From assembly GCA_012520135.1 (NCBI GenBank), contig JAAYOX010000211.1:1-19523 (forward strand): a stretch of 19,523 bases of DNA. Direction: 5' to 3'. Source of the stretch: Clostridia bacterium (lineage in GTDB: Bacteria; Bacillota; DULZ01). Shown one piece after another: positions 1 through 7,774 of this stretch. The position numbers and the translations under genes are program-made. How positions within the stretch are numbered: position 1 is the first letter of the stretch; each line of letters starts with the position of its first letter. The notes beneath the pieces were generated by a model. It was not told the origin of the DNA and made no database searches. It saw only the letters and a program-made list of their open reading frames with translations.

Positions 1-254
1 ACTTCTTTTAAATAGAGACCCTGTTCTTTCAATTCTTCGCCTTTGTGGGCCGCCAGCATTAACGGGGTCTGGTGGTTAGTATATATGTAGCCGATTTTAA
101 AACTGGGTAACTCTCGTTTTTCAACAGGCGATTCCACGCTTGGCTGCTGACCGCCGGCATTCTCCCCGGCTCCTTGACCTGTCCCGCTGCAGCCCGTTAA
201 CATGAAAGACAAAGCAAAAAGAATGGCAAACACAAGCCAGGCAATACGCTTCAT
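1..254 (-). CDS. Substrate-binding lipoprotein of an ABC importer (NitT/SsuA/TauA type), N-terminal fragment
   Basis: This gene reads off the left edge, so only the first 84 residues are visible. It starts at ATG 254-252 with an AAAGGAG ribosome binding site 8 bases upstream. Residues 1-21 form a short positively charged and hydrophobic lipoprotein signal peptide ending in the lipobox LTGC, with Cys22 as the lipidated residue. A Gly/Ser/Pro-rich linker follows, then KIGYIYTNHQTPLMLAAHKG at about residues 52-71. That segment resembles the opening strand of nitrate/sulfonate/taurine-type periplasmic binding proteins (inference from pattern). It would be anchored on the outer face of the membrane and deliver a small organic or sulfur/nitrogen solute to an ABC permease encoded further left, outside the window. 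Another NMT1-like solute is equally possible. The lipoprotein call is firm; the family call is moderate. Confidence 0.72.
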   Translation of the reverse strand, partial: MKRIAWLVFAILFALSFMLTGCSGTGQGAGENAGGQQPSVESPVEKRELPSFKIGYIYTNHQTPLMLAAHKGEELKEQGLYLKE

Positions 255-298
255 TCCATTTTCTCCTTTCCATATCACTATTTGACAATTCGAAAATT

Positions 299-328
299 AT
301 TATATATTAGTAAACTTTGTGTGTCCAA
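299..328 (-). promoter_or_regulatory. Probable sigma-A promoter of the lipoprotein gene
   Basis: On the minus strand a perfect -10 box TATAAT (304-299) lies 18 bp downstream of TTGGAC (328-323), a weak -35 box. It sits about 45 bp upstream of the lipoprotein start and inside an AT-rich gap, downstream of the methyltransferase terminator. Confidence 0.5.
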
Positions 329-394
329 TAAATTTCATTTATGCTTTAGCAGCCATTAAAAAATTTTTTTCAGGTCCGGCTGAAGACATAATAA

Positions 395-431
395 ACAACA
401 AAAACCTTGACGACAATGATAAACCGTCAAG
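395..431 (-). terminator. Intrinsic terminator of the DNA methyltransferase gene
   Basis: A perfect 8-bp stem (CCTTGACG / CGTCAAGG, 405-412 and 424-431) with an 11-base loop is followed on the minus strand by a T-rich run (404-395, TTTTTGTTGT). It begins 19 bp after the methyltransferase stop codon, so it ends that transcript before the lipoprotein promoter. Confidence 0.85.
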
Positions 432-449
432 GCTTTATACTTGAGAACG

Positions 450-1544
450 CTAAATTATTTCAGTTTCCAAACCACAATATTCTTTAAGGTACTGTGTTCG
501 CAACCTGTCAATAGGAACCAGTTTCCCCTCTCTCCGGCAATACCAAAAATCCCAACCATTGCAAGTTTTTTTGCCTTGCAACCATGCCCCAATTTTGTGG
601 ATGGATCCCCTGCGCCCTCCGGCTTGTATCGTCCCATCGGCACATACAACTGCGGAATATGTCTTGTCCTGAGAATACAGTGGCTCCCCTATCTCCAGCA
701 AATCCTGCTCGACCAATGCACTGAAGGGAACCCTGGGCCGATCACGTTTGGAAGGCGTACTAAAAAGGCTTAAATCCTGCTCTGAAACTTCAATGCTGTT
801 AATCCGCTCTAAAGCAATGTCAACGTAAAGTTGTTCCTTTTCGATTCCTACCCAGTTTCTGTGTAGTTTTTTGGCTACTGCGCCGGTGGTTCCGGTCCCG
901 AAAAAGGGATCGAGAATTAAATCCCCCACTTTGGTACTGGATAGAAGCACCCGCCTCAAAAGAGCCTCAGGCTTTTGGGTTGGATGAGCCTTTTCCCCGT
1001 TAAGCTTAATTCTCTCACTGCCGGTACATAGAGGTATCACCCAGTCGCTCCTCATCTGCTTGCCGTCATTAAGCATTTTCATAGCTTGGTAATTAAAGGT
1101 ATACTGCTTCTGTTCCTTATCCTTTTTGGCCCAAATCAGAGTTTCATGGGCATTGGTAAAGCGAACACCTCTGAAATTGGGCATCGGGTTGCTCTTGATC
1201 CAAACTATATCGTTAAGAATCCAAAAGCCCAAGTCCTGCATGGCTTTCCCAACGGAAAAAATATTGTGATAAGTACCAATCACCCAAATGGTACCGGAAT
1301 CTTTCAAGATCCTTTTACATTCAGCCAGCCAGCTTTTTGTGAAATTATAATATTCCTCAAGATTAGGGAATTTATCCCACTGATCTTCAACTCCGTTAAC
1401 ACGCGTCTCATTAGGTCTGAAAAGTTCGTTTTCCAACTGCAGGTTATAAGGGGGATCTGCGAAAACCAGATCAACGCATTTGTCCGGCAACCTGCCCAGT
1501 ATTTCAAGGCAATCACCTAAGAACAACCGGTTTTTGATATTCAT
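450..1544 (-). CDS. CcrM/HinfI-like adenine-specific DNA methyltransferase with C-terminal RAMA domain
   Basis: This 364-aa beta-class amino-methyltransferase transfers a methyl group from S-adenosylmethionine to adenine N6 in DNA. The catalytic motif DPPY is at residues 30-33 and the SAM-binding motif DPFFGTGTT is at 212-220. Motif IV before motif I is the beta-class order. Segments GVEDQWDKF (51-59) and NPMPNFRGVRFTNAHETLIWA (within 119-139) are hallmarks of the CcrM/M.HinfI group, whose known site is GANTC. Residues about 270-355 form the RAMA domain, including CNGWDFW (328-334), which CcrM uses in DNA recognition. The start at ATG 1544 has GGGAGAG five bases upstream; a reading frame back to 1619 exists but has no such site. 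No restriction endonuclease lies next to it, so it looks like a solitary regulatory or phage-protective methylase. Family certain; GANTC specificity is inference by homology. Confidence 0.95.
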   Translation of the reverse strand: MNIKNRLFLGDCLEILGRLPDKCVDLVFADPPYNLQLENELFRPNETRVNGVEDQWDKFPNLEEYYNFTKSWLAECKRILKDSGTIWVIGTYHNIFSVGKAMQDLGFWILNDIVWIKSNPMPNFRGVRFTNAHETLIWAKKDKEQKQYTFNYQAMKMLNDGKQMRSDWVIPLCTGSERIKLNGEKAHPTQKPEALLRRVLLSSTKVGDLILDPFFGTGTTGAVAKKLHRNWVGIEKEQLYVDIALERINSIEVSEQDLSLFSTPSKRDRPRVPFSALVEQDLLEIGEPLYSQDKTYSAVVCADGTIQAGGRRGSIHKIGAWLQGKKTCNGWDFWYCRREGKLVPIDRLRTQYLKEYCGLETEII

Positions 1545-1690
1545 TTTTTCTCTCCCTAACAGTGCATTATTGAATACACTACATATACTAGCTAAAAGTA
1601 ATAAAAAAAGCCATGGCACCGGCCTAAGCTGACTTTTTATGCGAAAAGCTCCGACAGCATAAATGATTAAATAAATATGATTAATGAAAC

Positions 1691-1882
1691 CTAAAATTTA
1701 ACTATGTACCAATGCTTGCCATCAGATGATTCTCCATTGGATAGCCCTGTTATTATAGCTTTCGGATACTTACTCAGTATGTATTCGACTTCTTTACCGG
1801 ATAACCTTAATTCCCTGGACACATTCTTTTTAAAGGAATCTTCTAAAAAATCTTCAAACCTTTCGACTTCTTTGTCTGCCAT
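1691..1882 (-). CDS. Small unknown protein, 63 aa
   Basis: I do not recognise this protein. It starts at ATG 1882 with a strong AGGGGGG five bases upstream; an earlier in-frame start at 1900 lacks a site. The N-terminal half is rich in Glu, Asp, Lys and Arg and should be helical (DKEVERFEDFLEDSFKK). The second half looks like a compact alpha/beta fold with SGKEVEYILSKYPKA followed by a Gly/Ser turn and the C-terminal strand HWYIVKF. It has no signal peptide, membrane segment or cysteine, so it should be cytosolic. It is encoded about 147 bp upstream of the methyltransferase on the same strand, so co-transcription is possible but not shown. A possible -10 box TATTAT lies at 1905-1900. The strong ribosome binding site supports a real gene. 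Confidence 0.6.
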   Translation of the reverse strand: MADKEVERFEDFLEDSFKKNVSRELRLSGKEVEYILSKYPKAIITGLSNGESSDGKHWYIVKF

Positions 1883-1985
1883 AATAACCCCCCTGAACAA
1901 TAATATCTTTTGATAATTCGCCGTTAAAGAACAATAGCCCCAAGCAGATCCATGTAGCCCCCCAACTAATCCGGACAGAATCCTC

Positions 1986-2020
1986 GTGTCATGCTACCTT
2001 CAGGGGAGATAGCATGACAC
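1986..2020. repeat. Inverted repeat, 13-bp arms, between the cell-wall operon and the 63-aa gene
   Basis: Arms GTGTCATGCTACC (1986-1998) and GATAGCATGACAC (2008-2020) match at 12 of 13 positions around a 9-base loop. Read as minus-strand RNA the single mismatch becomes a G-U pair, so the full 13-bp stem forms only in that direction. It lies 57 bases after the stop codon of the last operon gene. There is no following U-run, so it is not a standard intrinsic terminator. It may be a 3'-end stabilising hairpin, a Rho-type end, or a remnant of a mobile element. Confidence 0.7.
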
Positions 2021-2077
2021 TGAACAGGGCTCACGCACTAAAGTCGTGAATAGATACATAACGTTAGGCCGGCAACT

Positions 2078-3304
2078 TTAACCGGAAAAGTCGCGAGGAT
2101 AGTATTTCTTATATTTAATAAATTGGCCTAAATAGGATTTACATAAATAAAATAATCTCTTTATGCCGTAGTCTCCCTTAAAAAATAAGGGGTTAAAGAC
2201 TTTCTTGTCCCTGATTAATTGCCTGATTTCAGCCAAATGGGCCTTATCTTTGACATACTTATATACAATGGGTAAAGGTATCACAATCCAGAGAATCCTG
2301 TTTTTGACAACCTGAAAATCAAAGGACTTATTGTAAATATGTTCATCGGCGACGTATTTGGCCAGATTGAACCCGGCACCGGTTACATAAGAACTGCTTC
2401 TACCTTGGCGACAGTTTATCTCCAGTATTTTATACTTTTTGTCTCTCTCGTCGTACTTGATATCAAAAGTTGAAAAACCGGTGTACCCTATTTCTTCTAA
2501 AAAGGTCTTAATTTTGTCCGATAATTCTTGGTTATAATCAGTAATTAACACTGAAGTACTACCTAACCCCATAGGAGTGTACTCTTCTAACATCACGTGG
2601 GCTAATGACATTAATTTTACCTTCTTGTCCTTACCCGAATAAGACACCATGATTCTTAAGAACGAATCATCTCCCGGTATATACTCTTGTATAATCAAAC
2701 TATCGTTATAACCGGCCCGGTAAATTTGATTAACAACATCATTCAAATCTTCCTGATTGCTGATTCTATATACTTTCTTTTGCCCGGGAAAATCATTCTT
2801 CCAGTATTCAATACTGTTTGAAGGCTTCACTATAACAGGAAAGTCAAAGGGTAAAGACAAGTCGTTACCCATCGTTTTGTCGTAAATAAGTGTTTTTGGA
2901 TAATCCAAATTATAGCGTTCACACATTTCATAGAACTTTTTCTTGGTTAACAGTTGTTCCAGCAATAATTCGTCTATATATGGAGCAACAACATTCTTAG
3001 CAAAAAGCGACCTGTTCCGTACAATCAACTCAACATAATTATCACCGCAACCGATAAGTAGGATTTTTTTATTGGAATACTTCTTGCAAATATCATCAAC
3101 CATCTTAAGAAAAACTTCCTGCCGGCCTATATTAAGATCCGAATAGTATTCGATTATTTTACTGTTACAACTAGGTCCAGATGGAAATTTACCAATCACT
3201 ATGCTTTTTATCCCGTATTCTTCATAAAAAGCCCTGGCCATGGCATATGTGTTGACATCGCTTCCAAACAAAACCGGAACAAAATCTTTTTCTACGATCT
3301 TCAA
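2078..3304 (-). CDS. ATP-grasp carboxylate-amine ligase, D-aspartate ligase-like
   Basis: This 408-aa cytosolic ATP-grasp enzyme should activate a carboxylate as acyl-phosphate and join it to an amine. ATP-grasp signatures are VIVKPSNS (157-164), IIQEYIPGDD (204-213), GFSTFDIKYD (276-285) and the metal-binding EINCRQGRSSSY (295-306). The overall plan, with the EIN-x-RQGRS motif and a preceding Rossmann-like domain, resembles the COG3919 group. That group contains enterococcal D-aspartate ligase, which adds D-Asp through its beta-carboxyl to the side-chain amine of stem residue 3. The start is TTG 3304, with AAAGGA about 10 bases upstream. It is the last gene of the cell-wall operon, 34 bp after the MurE-like gene, and both look more AT-rich than the genes upstream. 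The context supports attaching an amino acid to a muropeptide, but the true substrate is unknown. Confidence 0.78.
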   Translation of the reverse strand: MKIVEKDFVPVLFGSDVNTYAMARAFYEEYGIKSIVIGKFPSGPSCNSKIIEYYSDLNIGRQEVFLKMVDDICKKYSNKKILLIGCGDNYVELIVRNRSLFAKNVVAPYIDELLLEQLLTKKKFYEMCERYNLDYPKTLIYDKTMGNDLSLPFDFPVIVKPSNSIEYWKNDFPGQKKVYRISNQEDLNDVVNQIYRAGYNDSLIIQEYIPGDDSFLRIMVSYSGKDKKVKLMSLAHVMLEEYTPMGLGSTSVLITDYNQELSDKIKTFLEEIGYTGFSTFDIKYDERDKKYKILEINCRQGRSSSYVTGAGFNLAKYVADEHIYNKSFDFQVVKNRILWIVIPLPIVYKYVKDKAHLAEIRQLIRDKKVFNPLFFKGDYGIKRLFYLCKSYLGQFIKYKKYYPRDFSG

Positions 3305-3338
3305 AGTGCAACAGTCCTTTGTATGAAATTTTCTTGCA

Positions 3339-4865
3339 TTAATTTACCTGTTTTAGTCTCTTAACTGTCTCATACTCTTCTAAAAACCTGATCGCATTTT
3401 CAACATCGGAGGGGTACTTTATTGTTTTTTTACCGATCCTTTGGTAACGTTCATCACCTTTGCCCGTAATTAACACCACTGTATTAGGTTCCGGTAAAAG
3501 TATGGCCCTCCTAATGGCTTCTGTCCTATCTTCAACTATTTCGTAATTATTGTTGTTTTGCTTCACGTACTGGGCAATCTCCTCGCATATTTCCCTTATA
3601 TTCTCTGTACCGGGATCCTCCATGGTAATAATTATCTTATTGGACCTTAATCCTGATATTAAACCAAGGTCCCTCCTCCTGGTAATTGCTTTTTCACCGG
3701 GACAGCCAAAGACAGTGATAATCTTATGCCCGGGATATTGTTTTTGCACAGAATCATATAGCCGGTTAAAACTCAGCTTATTATGTGCATAATCAACGAC
3801 GACTACTTTTTCCCCGTTTTTGCTGGTGTATTTATCCATCCTTCCGTTTACTTTGGCTTTACTCAACCCTGAATAGATGTATTTTTCGGGAATTCCCAAA
3901 GAATTTGCCACCGCAATTGCGGCAAGGGCGTTTTCAACATTAAAAATTCCCGACATTTTAAGGTTAAATTTCCTGCTAAACAAATCGGTCTTAGCGTAAA
4001 ATACAGGCTCAAAAGCATCATCCAATATGTTATAACCGCAAACGTTTGCGGCTTGTCCGATGCCAAAGGTCATAACTCTATCCGCCTTTTGTGCGGCGGC
4101 CAATACTTCGGAAACCTCATCTGAGTTCAGGTTAACACATGCGGTAATACAATTATTGAACAATTTTAGTTTCGAAGTAAAGTAATCGTTATAGTCAGTA
4201 TGTTCGATGTCACTAATATGATCTTCGGAGATATTTAAAAAGACTCCAACATCAAAGCACACACCATGGACTCTCCCATATTTAAGTGCTTGGCTGGAAA
4301 CCTCAACAACCATGTATTGGGTATTATTATTAACAGCAGTAAAAAAATACTTCTGTAACTCCAAGGATTCCGGAGTTGTTAAGTTTGAGGAAATTTTATT
4401 TTTTCCATCGAAAACAGAATCGGTTGTGATTATTCCTGCTTCGGGTAAATGCTTGTCTCGTAAATAATCATCTAAGATAGATTTTACAAAATTCGCAGTA
4501 GTTGTTTTTCCCTTTGTTCCTGTAATACCAATCAATTTTAAGTTTTCCTGCGGGTTATTATAGTACTTTATAGCCGTAAGAGATAAGGCTTTCTGGGCAT
4601 TACTCACCATTATACAAGGTATATCCTTATGGTAATCCTTTTGGCTGATATAAGCTACGGCTCCTTTTTCAATTGCCATGTCCAGGTACTCTTCTTTAAA
4701 ACCTGCCCCTTTACATACGAAAAGAGTATTTTCAGTTACGTCATTTGAATTGTAGGATACTTTTTTAACTACTACATCCCCGGTCTCTTTGGAGCAGTTT
4801 GTGTTAATTAATAAATTATTTTCTTCAAGCTCACGGACATAAGTTGAAATGGAAAATTCCTTCAT
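3339..4865 (-). CDS. MurE-type UDP-MurNAc-tripeptide ligase, non-diaminopimelate subtype
   Basis: This 508-aa Mur ligase should add residue 3 to UDP-MurNAc-L-Ala-D-Glu in the cytosol using ATP. Seen in order: N-terminal UDP-binding domain; P-loop GITGTKGKTTT (113-123); TTPE (163-166); EVSSQAL (188-194, usually EVSSHAL); EDH (214-216); the probable carbamylated lysine K232 in YFTSKLKLF; VVDYAHN (356-362); and GKGDE (468-472, usually GKGHE). The substrate-recognition site, DNPR in meso-diaminopimelate-adding MurE, is EDPG here (416-419), so the specificity arginine is glycine. That argues for a diamino acid without a second carboxylate, such as lysine, ornithine or 2,4-diaminobutyrate (inference). 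The start ATG 4865 follows AAGGAG by 8 bases. It lies 43 bp after murJ in the same operon. Family is near certain; substrate is open. Confidence 0.9.
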   Translation of the reverse strand: MKEFSISTYVRELEENNLLINTNCSKETGDVVVKKVSYNSNDVTENTLFVCKGAGFKEEYLDMAIEKGAVAYISQKDYHKDIPCIMVSNAQKALSLTAIKYYNNPQENLKLIGITGTKGKTTTANFVKSILDDYLRDKHLPEAGIITTDSVFDGKNKISSNLTTPESLELQKYFFTAVNNNTQYMVVEVSSQALKYGRVHGVCFDVGVFLNISEDHISDIEHTDYNDYFTSKLKLFNNCITACVNLNSDEVSEVLAAAQKADRVMTFGIGQAANVCGYNILDDAFEPVFYAKTDLFSRKFNLKMSGIFNVENALAAIAVANSLGIPEKYIYSGLSKAKVNGRMDKYTSKNGEKVVVVDYAHNKLSFNRLYDSVQKQYPGHKIITVFGCPGEKAITRRRDLGLISGLRSNKIIITMEDPGTENIREICEEIAQYVKQNNNNYEIVEDRTEAIRRAILLPEPNTVVLITGKGDERYQRIGKKTIKYPSDVENAIRFLEEYETVKRLKQVN

Positions 4866-4908
4866 TCGAACTTTCTCCTTCTTTCGAGTAATCCCCGGTA
4901 CCGTCCTA

Positions 4909-6558
4909 TTAGTCCACCTTGCGTCTATGTCTTTTGTCTTTTAGGCCGGCGATTGCGGCAAAGGGAGTTCCTTTAAATCTTGCCAGAAAATTGTTCATTA
5001 CAATATCCGCTTCTTCCATTCGTAAAGCTTTGGTTAATATTAAGTAAATGATTGCAGAAATCCCGACGATCAGGACAACTTCTACTAACTGCGCACTTTT
5101 TTGATTAACAAGTATTAGAGACTCATAAAATTGAGTCATGAAGTATGTGCAAGCTCCCATAGCCAGTGATGCCACTAAAGTCTTAAGGGCTGAAACGGCG
5201 ATCTTATTTATTCCCATCGACCCAACTTTAAGTCTTAATAAAAAGAACAAGGCAGACAGGTTAAGAAAACCGGTCAATGAGTAAGACAAAGCTAAGCCTT
5301 TCGCCCCTAGATACACGATAAAGAGATGACTGAAAGTATAATTAACAGCAATCATAACCAAGCCGACTTTGATAGGGGTTCTGGTATCGTGAAAAGCATA
5401 AAAGCCACGGGTAACAATTGAAATAGCAGATTGCGCAAACATTCCAATTGAGTAAAAAAACAAAACCTCTGCAGTTGCTATGGTGTCACTACGGTGAAAC
5501 TGTCCTTGCTCAAAAAGCAGCCGCACTATTGGCTCACCAAACGTCATTAAGCCAACGGAGGCAGGGATGATAATGAACAAAATCATACGAAGTCCGTAAG
5601 AAAAATTCTCTTTAAATTCCTTGATTCGTTTGGTAGCTACATTGGATACAAGAGTGGGGAAAATAGTGACACCGATGGAATGGGCAAATATACCGATAGG
5701 GACCCACATAATTCTATTGGCCATCCTAAGGGCTGTAATACTTCCCAAAGAGAGACCCGATGCCAGGTTCTGGTTGACTATAAAGTTTATCTGTCCAATT
5801 GATAACCCAATTATAGATGCTATAGCCAATGAACCTAGTTTTTTGATTCCCGGATGACCCAGGTTTAATACGGGTCTATATTTCATTTTACGTAAAAAAA
5901 ATAAGGAACTAATCTGGATCAAAAAGCTGCCAATTACCCCAACAACAACCCCAATGGAAAAGCCGGCAATACCTATATGAGGCCCCAATAAAAGACCCAT
6001 TGCTATGATTCCAACGTTGTAAATAACGGCGCCGATGGCAGGATAAGCAAATTGTTTATACGAATTGAGGATCCCCAGCATTATTCCGTTTAACCCTGTA
6101 AAAAGTACAGAAGGAAGCATTATTCGGGATAGTTTTACCGTCAAATCCAATCTTTCACCATCGAACTTGCTGGCTACCAATGAAATCAATGAGGGCGTAA
6201 AGTAAAAACCCAAACCAATTCCTATACATAAACCAACTATGACGATATTAACGACTGTACTGGCTACTTCCCAACCTTCATCCTCTTTTCCCTGGGCCAG
6301 GTAGCTTGAAAATACAGGAATAAACGCTGAACTGAGGGCACCCCCCACCAGCAAATCATAGATTAAATCCGGTATAGTAAAAGCGGCAATATAAGCATCA
6401 GTTATGTAAGAGCGGCCAAATTGGGATGTCATGGCTAGATCACGCACAAACCCTAGAATTCTTGATATTAACATTGCAACCATAACAATCCCTGCAGCTT
6501 TAGCAAGTCCCCTGTTGTCTGTTCTCTTAGTACTAGCAGTATTAGCTGGTTCCGCCAC
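4909..6558 (-). CDS. murJ: MurJ/MviN lipid II flippase
   Basis: This roughly 549-aa polytopic membrane protein of the MOP superfamily should move lipid II across the cytoplasmic membrane. Family hallmarks are SRILGFVRDLAMTSQFG near the N-terminus, the NRIMWVPIGIFAHSIGVTIFP segment in the middle, and RGFYAFHDTRTP about two thirds along. About 14 hydrophobic segments are visible and the length fits the family. The reading frame can begin at TTG 6567, but that leaves only one base after GGAG. I prefer GTG 6558, which places the same GGAG 10 bases upstream. About 20 polar residues precede the first membrane segment. It sits between the FemABX-like gene (about 110 bp gap) and the MurE-like gene (43 bp gap). 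A dedicated flippase beside unusual muropeptide enzymes suggests a modified lipid II. Confidence 0.95.
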   Translation of the reverse strand: MAEPANTASTKRTDNRGLAKAAGIVMVAMLISRILGFVRDLAMTSQFGRSYITDAYIAAFTIPDLIYDLLVGGALSSAFIPVFSSYLAQGKEDEGWEVASTVVNIVIVGLCIGIGLGFYFTPSLISLVASKFDGERLDLTVKLSRIMLPSVLFTGLNGIMLGILNSYKQFAYPAIGAVIYNVGIIAMGLLLGPHIGIAGFSIGVVVGVIGSFLIQISSLFFLRKMKYRPVLNLGHPGIKKLGSLAIASIIGLSIGQINFIVNQNLASGLSLGSITALRMANRIMWVPIGIFAHSIGVTIFPTLVSNVATKRIKEFKENFSYGLRMILFIIIPASVGLMTFGEPIVRLLFEQGQFHRSDTIATAEVLFFYSIGMFAQSAISIVTRGFYAFHDTRTPIKVGLVMIAVNYTFSHLFIVYLGAKGLALSYSLTGFLNLSALFFLLRLKVGSMGINKIAVSALKTLVASLAMGACTYFMTQFYESLILVNQKSAQLVEVVLIVGISAIIYLILTKALRMEEADIVMNNFLARFKGTPFAAIAGLKDKRHRRKVD

Positions 6559-6670
6559 TTTGCCCAAACTCCTTCAACTTGATGCTCAAGGAAACGGTCT
6601 TAATATAATACAATCCGAAGGACTTCACCCCTCATTGGAAAATCCGTTTAGCAGCAATGCCAAAAAGACA

Positions 6671-7744
6671 CTATTTCTTCGATCCGGTAATTCGATTCTT
6701 GAAATTATATAGTCTTCTTCTCCACTCTCTAAAAAAGGTAATGCCGTTTTCCGCACAGAAAAAAATGAATGGATTAAATACGTAGTCAAGCATACCGACA
6801 AACTCCGTATACTTTCCCTTGAAACCTTTTTTGAACCGGTACAGGCCCACCATCGGGTTGTCCTCACTTAGATCACCCGGAACTCCTCTAAAGTCATATA
6901 GATCACAGCCTGATTCGAGAGCCCATTTGATCATTTCCCATTGTAAGAGATAGTTGGGCATCAGGTTTCTCAGTTGATTGCTACTGGCCCCGTAAAGATA
7001 CCAACACTTATTACCCCAGAGGATAGCAATCGAACCGGCGATAGGTGTATCCTCATAATAAGCAAGAAACACCCGAACATGTTCAGGTCCCAAGTAATCA
7101 TAGACTTGTTCATAATACTCCTGTTGCCTGACAATAAAGCCGTCCCGGATCCCGGTTTCAACGATCAGTTTGTGGAAAATCGCGATATCATCCCTTGTAC
7201 CGATAACACAGCGAACACCCCTTTTATGGGCAAGCCGGATATTGTACCTGGTCTTAGGATGAAAGCTTTTCATCAATTCATCTTCAGTTTTATTTCTCAA
7301 ATCAAGCCTAAAAACGAACCTGGGTTGAATTCCATCATAATTCCCCAGTCCGCGGTTTACTTTTAAACCAAGTTTCTTTACAATTTCCTCAAATTGCTTG
7401 TCCTCTATCTCAATATCCGGATCCAATTTTAAAACATAACTCTTATATTTTTTGGCAACTGTTTTTGCCTTTTCCAGCAGCTCTTTAAGAATCTGCGCAT
7501 CATGGGGATCGCAAACCGGTCCGCGTGGAGAATACATTATGGTATAGGGCAAAAACGGCAGCTTCCTGATCAACAAACTCATGGACCCTTTAATTTCACC
7601 GTTTTCGTCCTCGACATAAATAATCTCGTTTATCCAACTGGATTTTAGTTTTGCCCATCCCAGGGATTGCATAAAATGGCCTTTTGGATGCGCCTGCAAA
7701 AACTCATGGTATTTTGCCGCAAAGTCTTTTGTGGGTTTATCCAA
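6671..7744 (-). CDS. FemABX-type peptidoglycan bridge aminoacyl transferase
   Basis: This 357-aa protein of the FemAB family (two GNAT-like domains) should transfer an amino acid from aminoacyl-tRNA to the side-chain amine of residue 3 in a lipid-linked or nucleotide-linked muropeptide, at the inner face of the membrane. Recognisable segments are SFHPKTRYNIRLAHKRGVR (160-178), YLYGASSNQLRNLMPNYLLQ (249-268), YDFRGVPG (283-290) and GLYRFKKGFKG (300-310). It lacks the long tRNA-synthetase-like coiled coil of staphylococcal FemA, as does compact FemX. The start is TTG 7744, chosen because GAGGAGGAGG ends four bases upstream. It follows the aminotransferase gene by 30 bp and precedes murJ. Directly cross-linked diaminopimelate walls do not need such an enzyme, so its presence supports a bridged or branched wall. 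The amino acid donated cannot be read from sequence. Confidence 0.9.
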   Translation of the reverse strand: MDKPTKDFAAKYHEFLQAHPKGHFMQSLGWAKLKSSWINEIIYVEDENGEIKGSMSLLIRKLPFLPYTIMYSPRGPVCDPHDAQILKELLEKAKTVAKKYKSYVLKLDPDIEIEDKQFEEIVKKLGLKVNRGLGNYDGIQPRFVFRLDLRNKTEDELMKSFHPKTRYNIRLAHKRGVRCVIGTRDDIAIFHKLIVETGIRDGFIVRQQEYYEQVYDYLGPEHVRVFLAYYEDTPIAGSIAILWGNKCWYLYGASSNQLRNLMPNYLLQWEMIKWALESGCDLYDFRGVPGDLSEDNPMVGLYRFKKGFKGKYTEFVGMLDYVFNPFIFFCAENGITFFREWRRRLYNFKNRITGSKK

Positions 7745-7774
7745 TTTTCCTCCTCCTCATCCAAAAGCTGGTAT

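Noticed and set aside
441..1520. Plus-strand frames opposite the DNA methyltransferase
   Set aside because: They are antisense shadows of a gene with complete catalytic motifs and have no ribosome binding sites.
1540..1690. Terminator for the 63-aa gene near the T-run at 1604-1610
   Set aside because: A T-run follows GCCATGGC on the minus strand, but I could not build a stem longer than three or four pairs.
450..1882. Restriction-modification system
   Set aside because: No endonuclease or specificity subunit is visible; the 63-aa neighbour is too small and has no nuclease motif.
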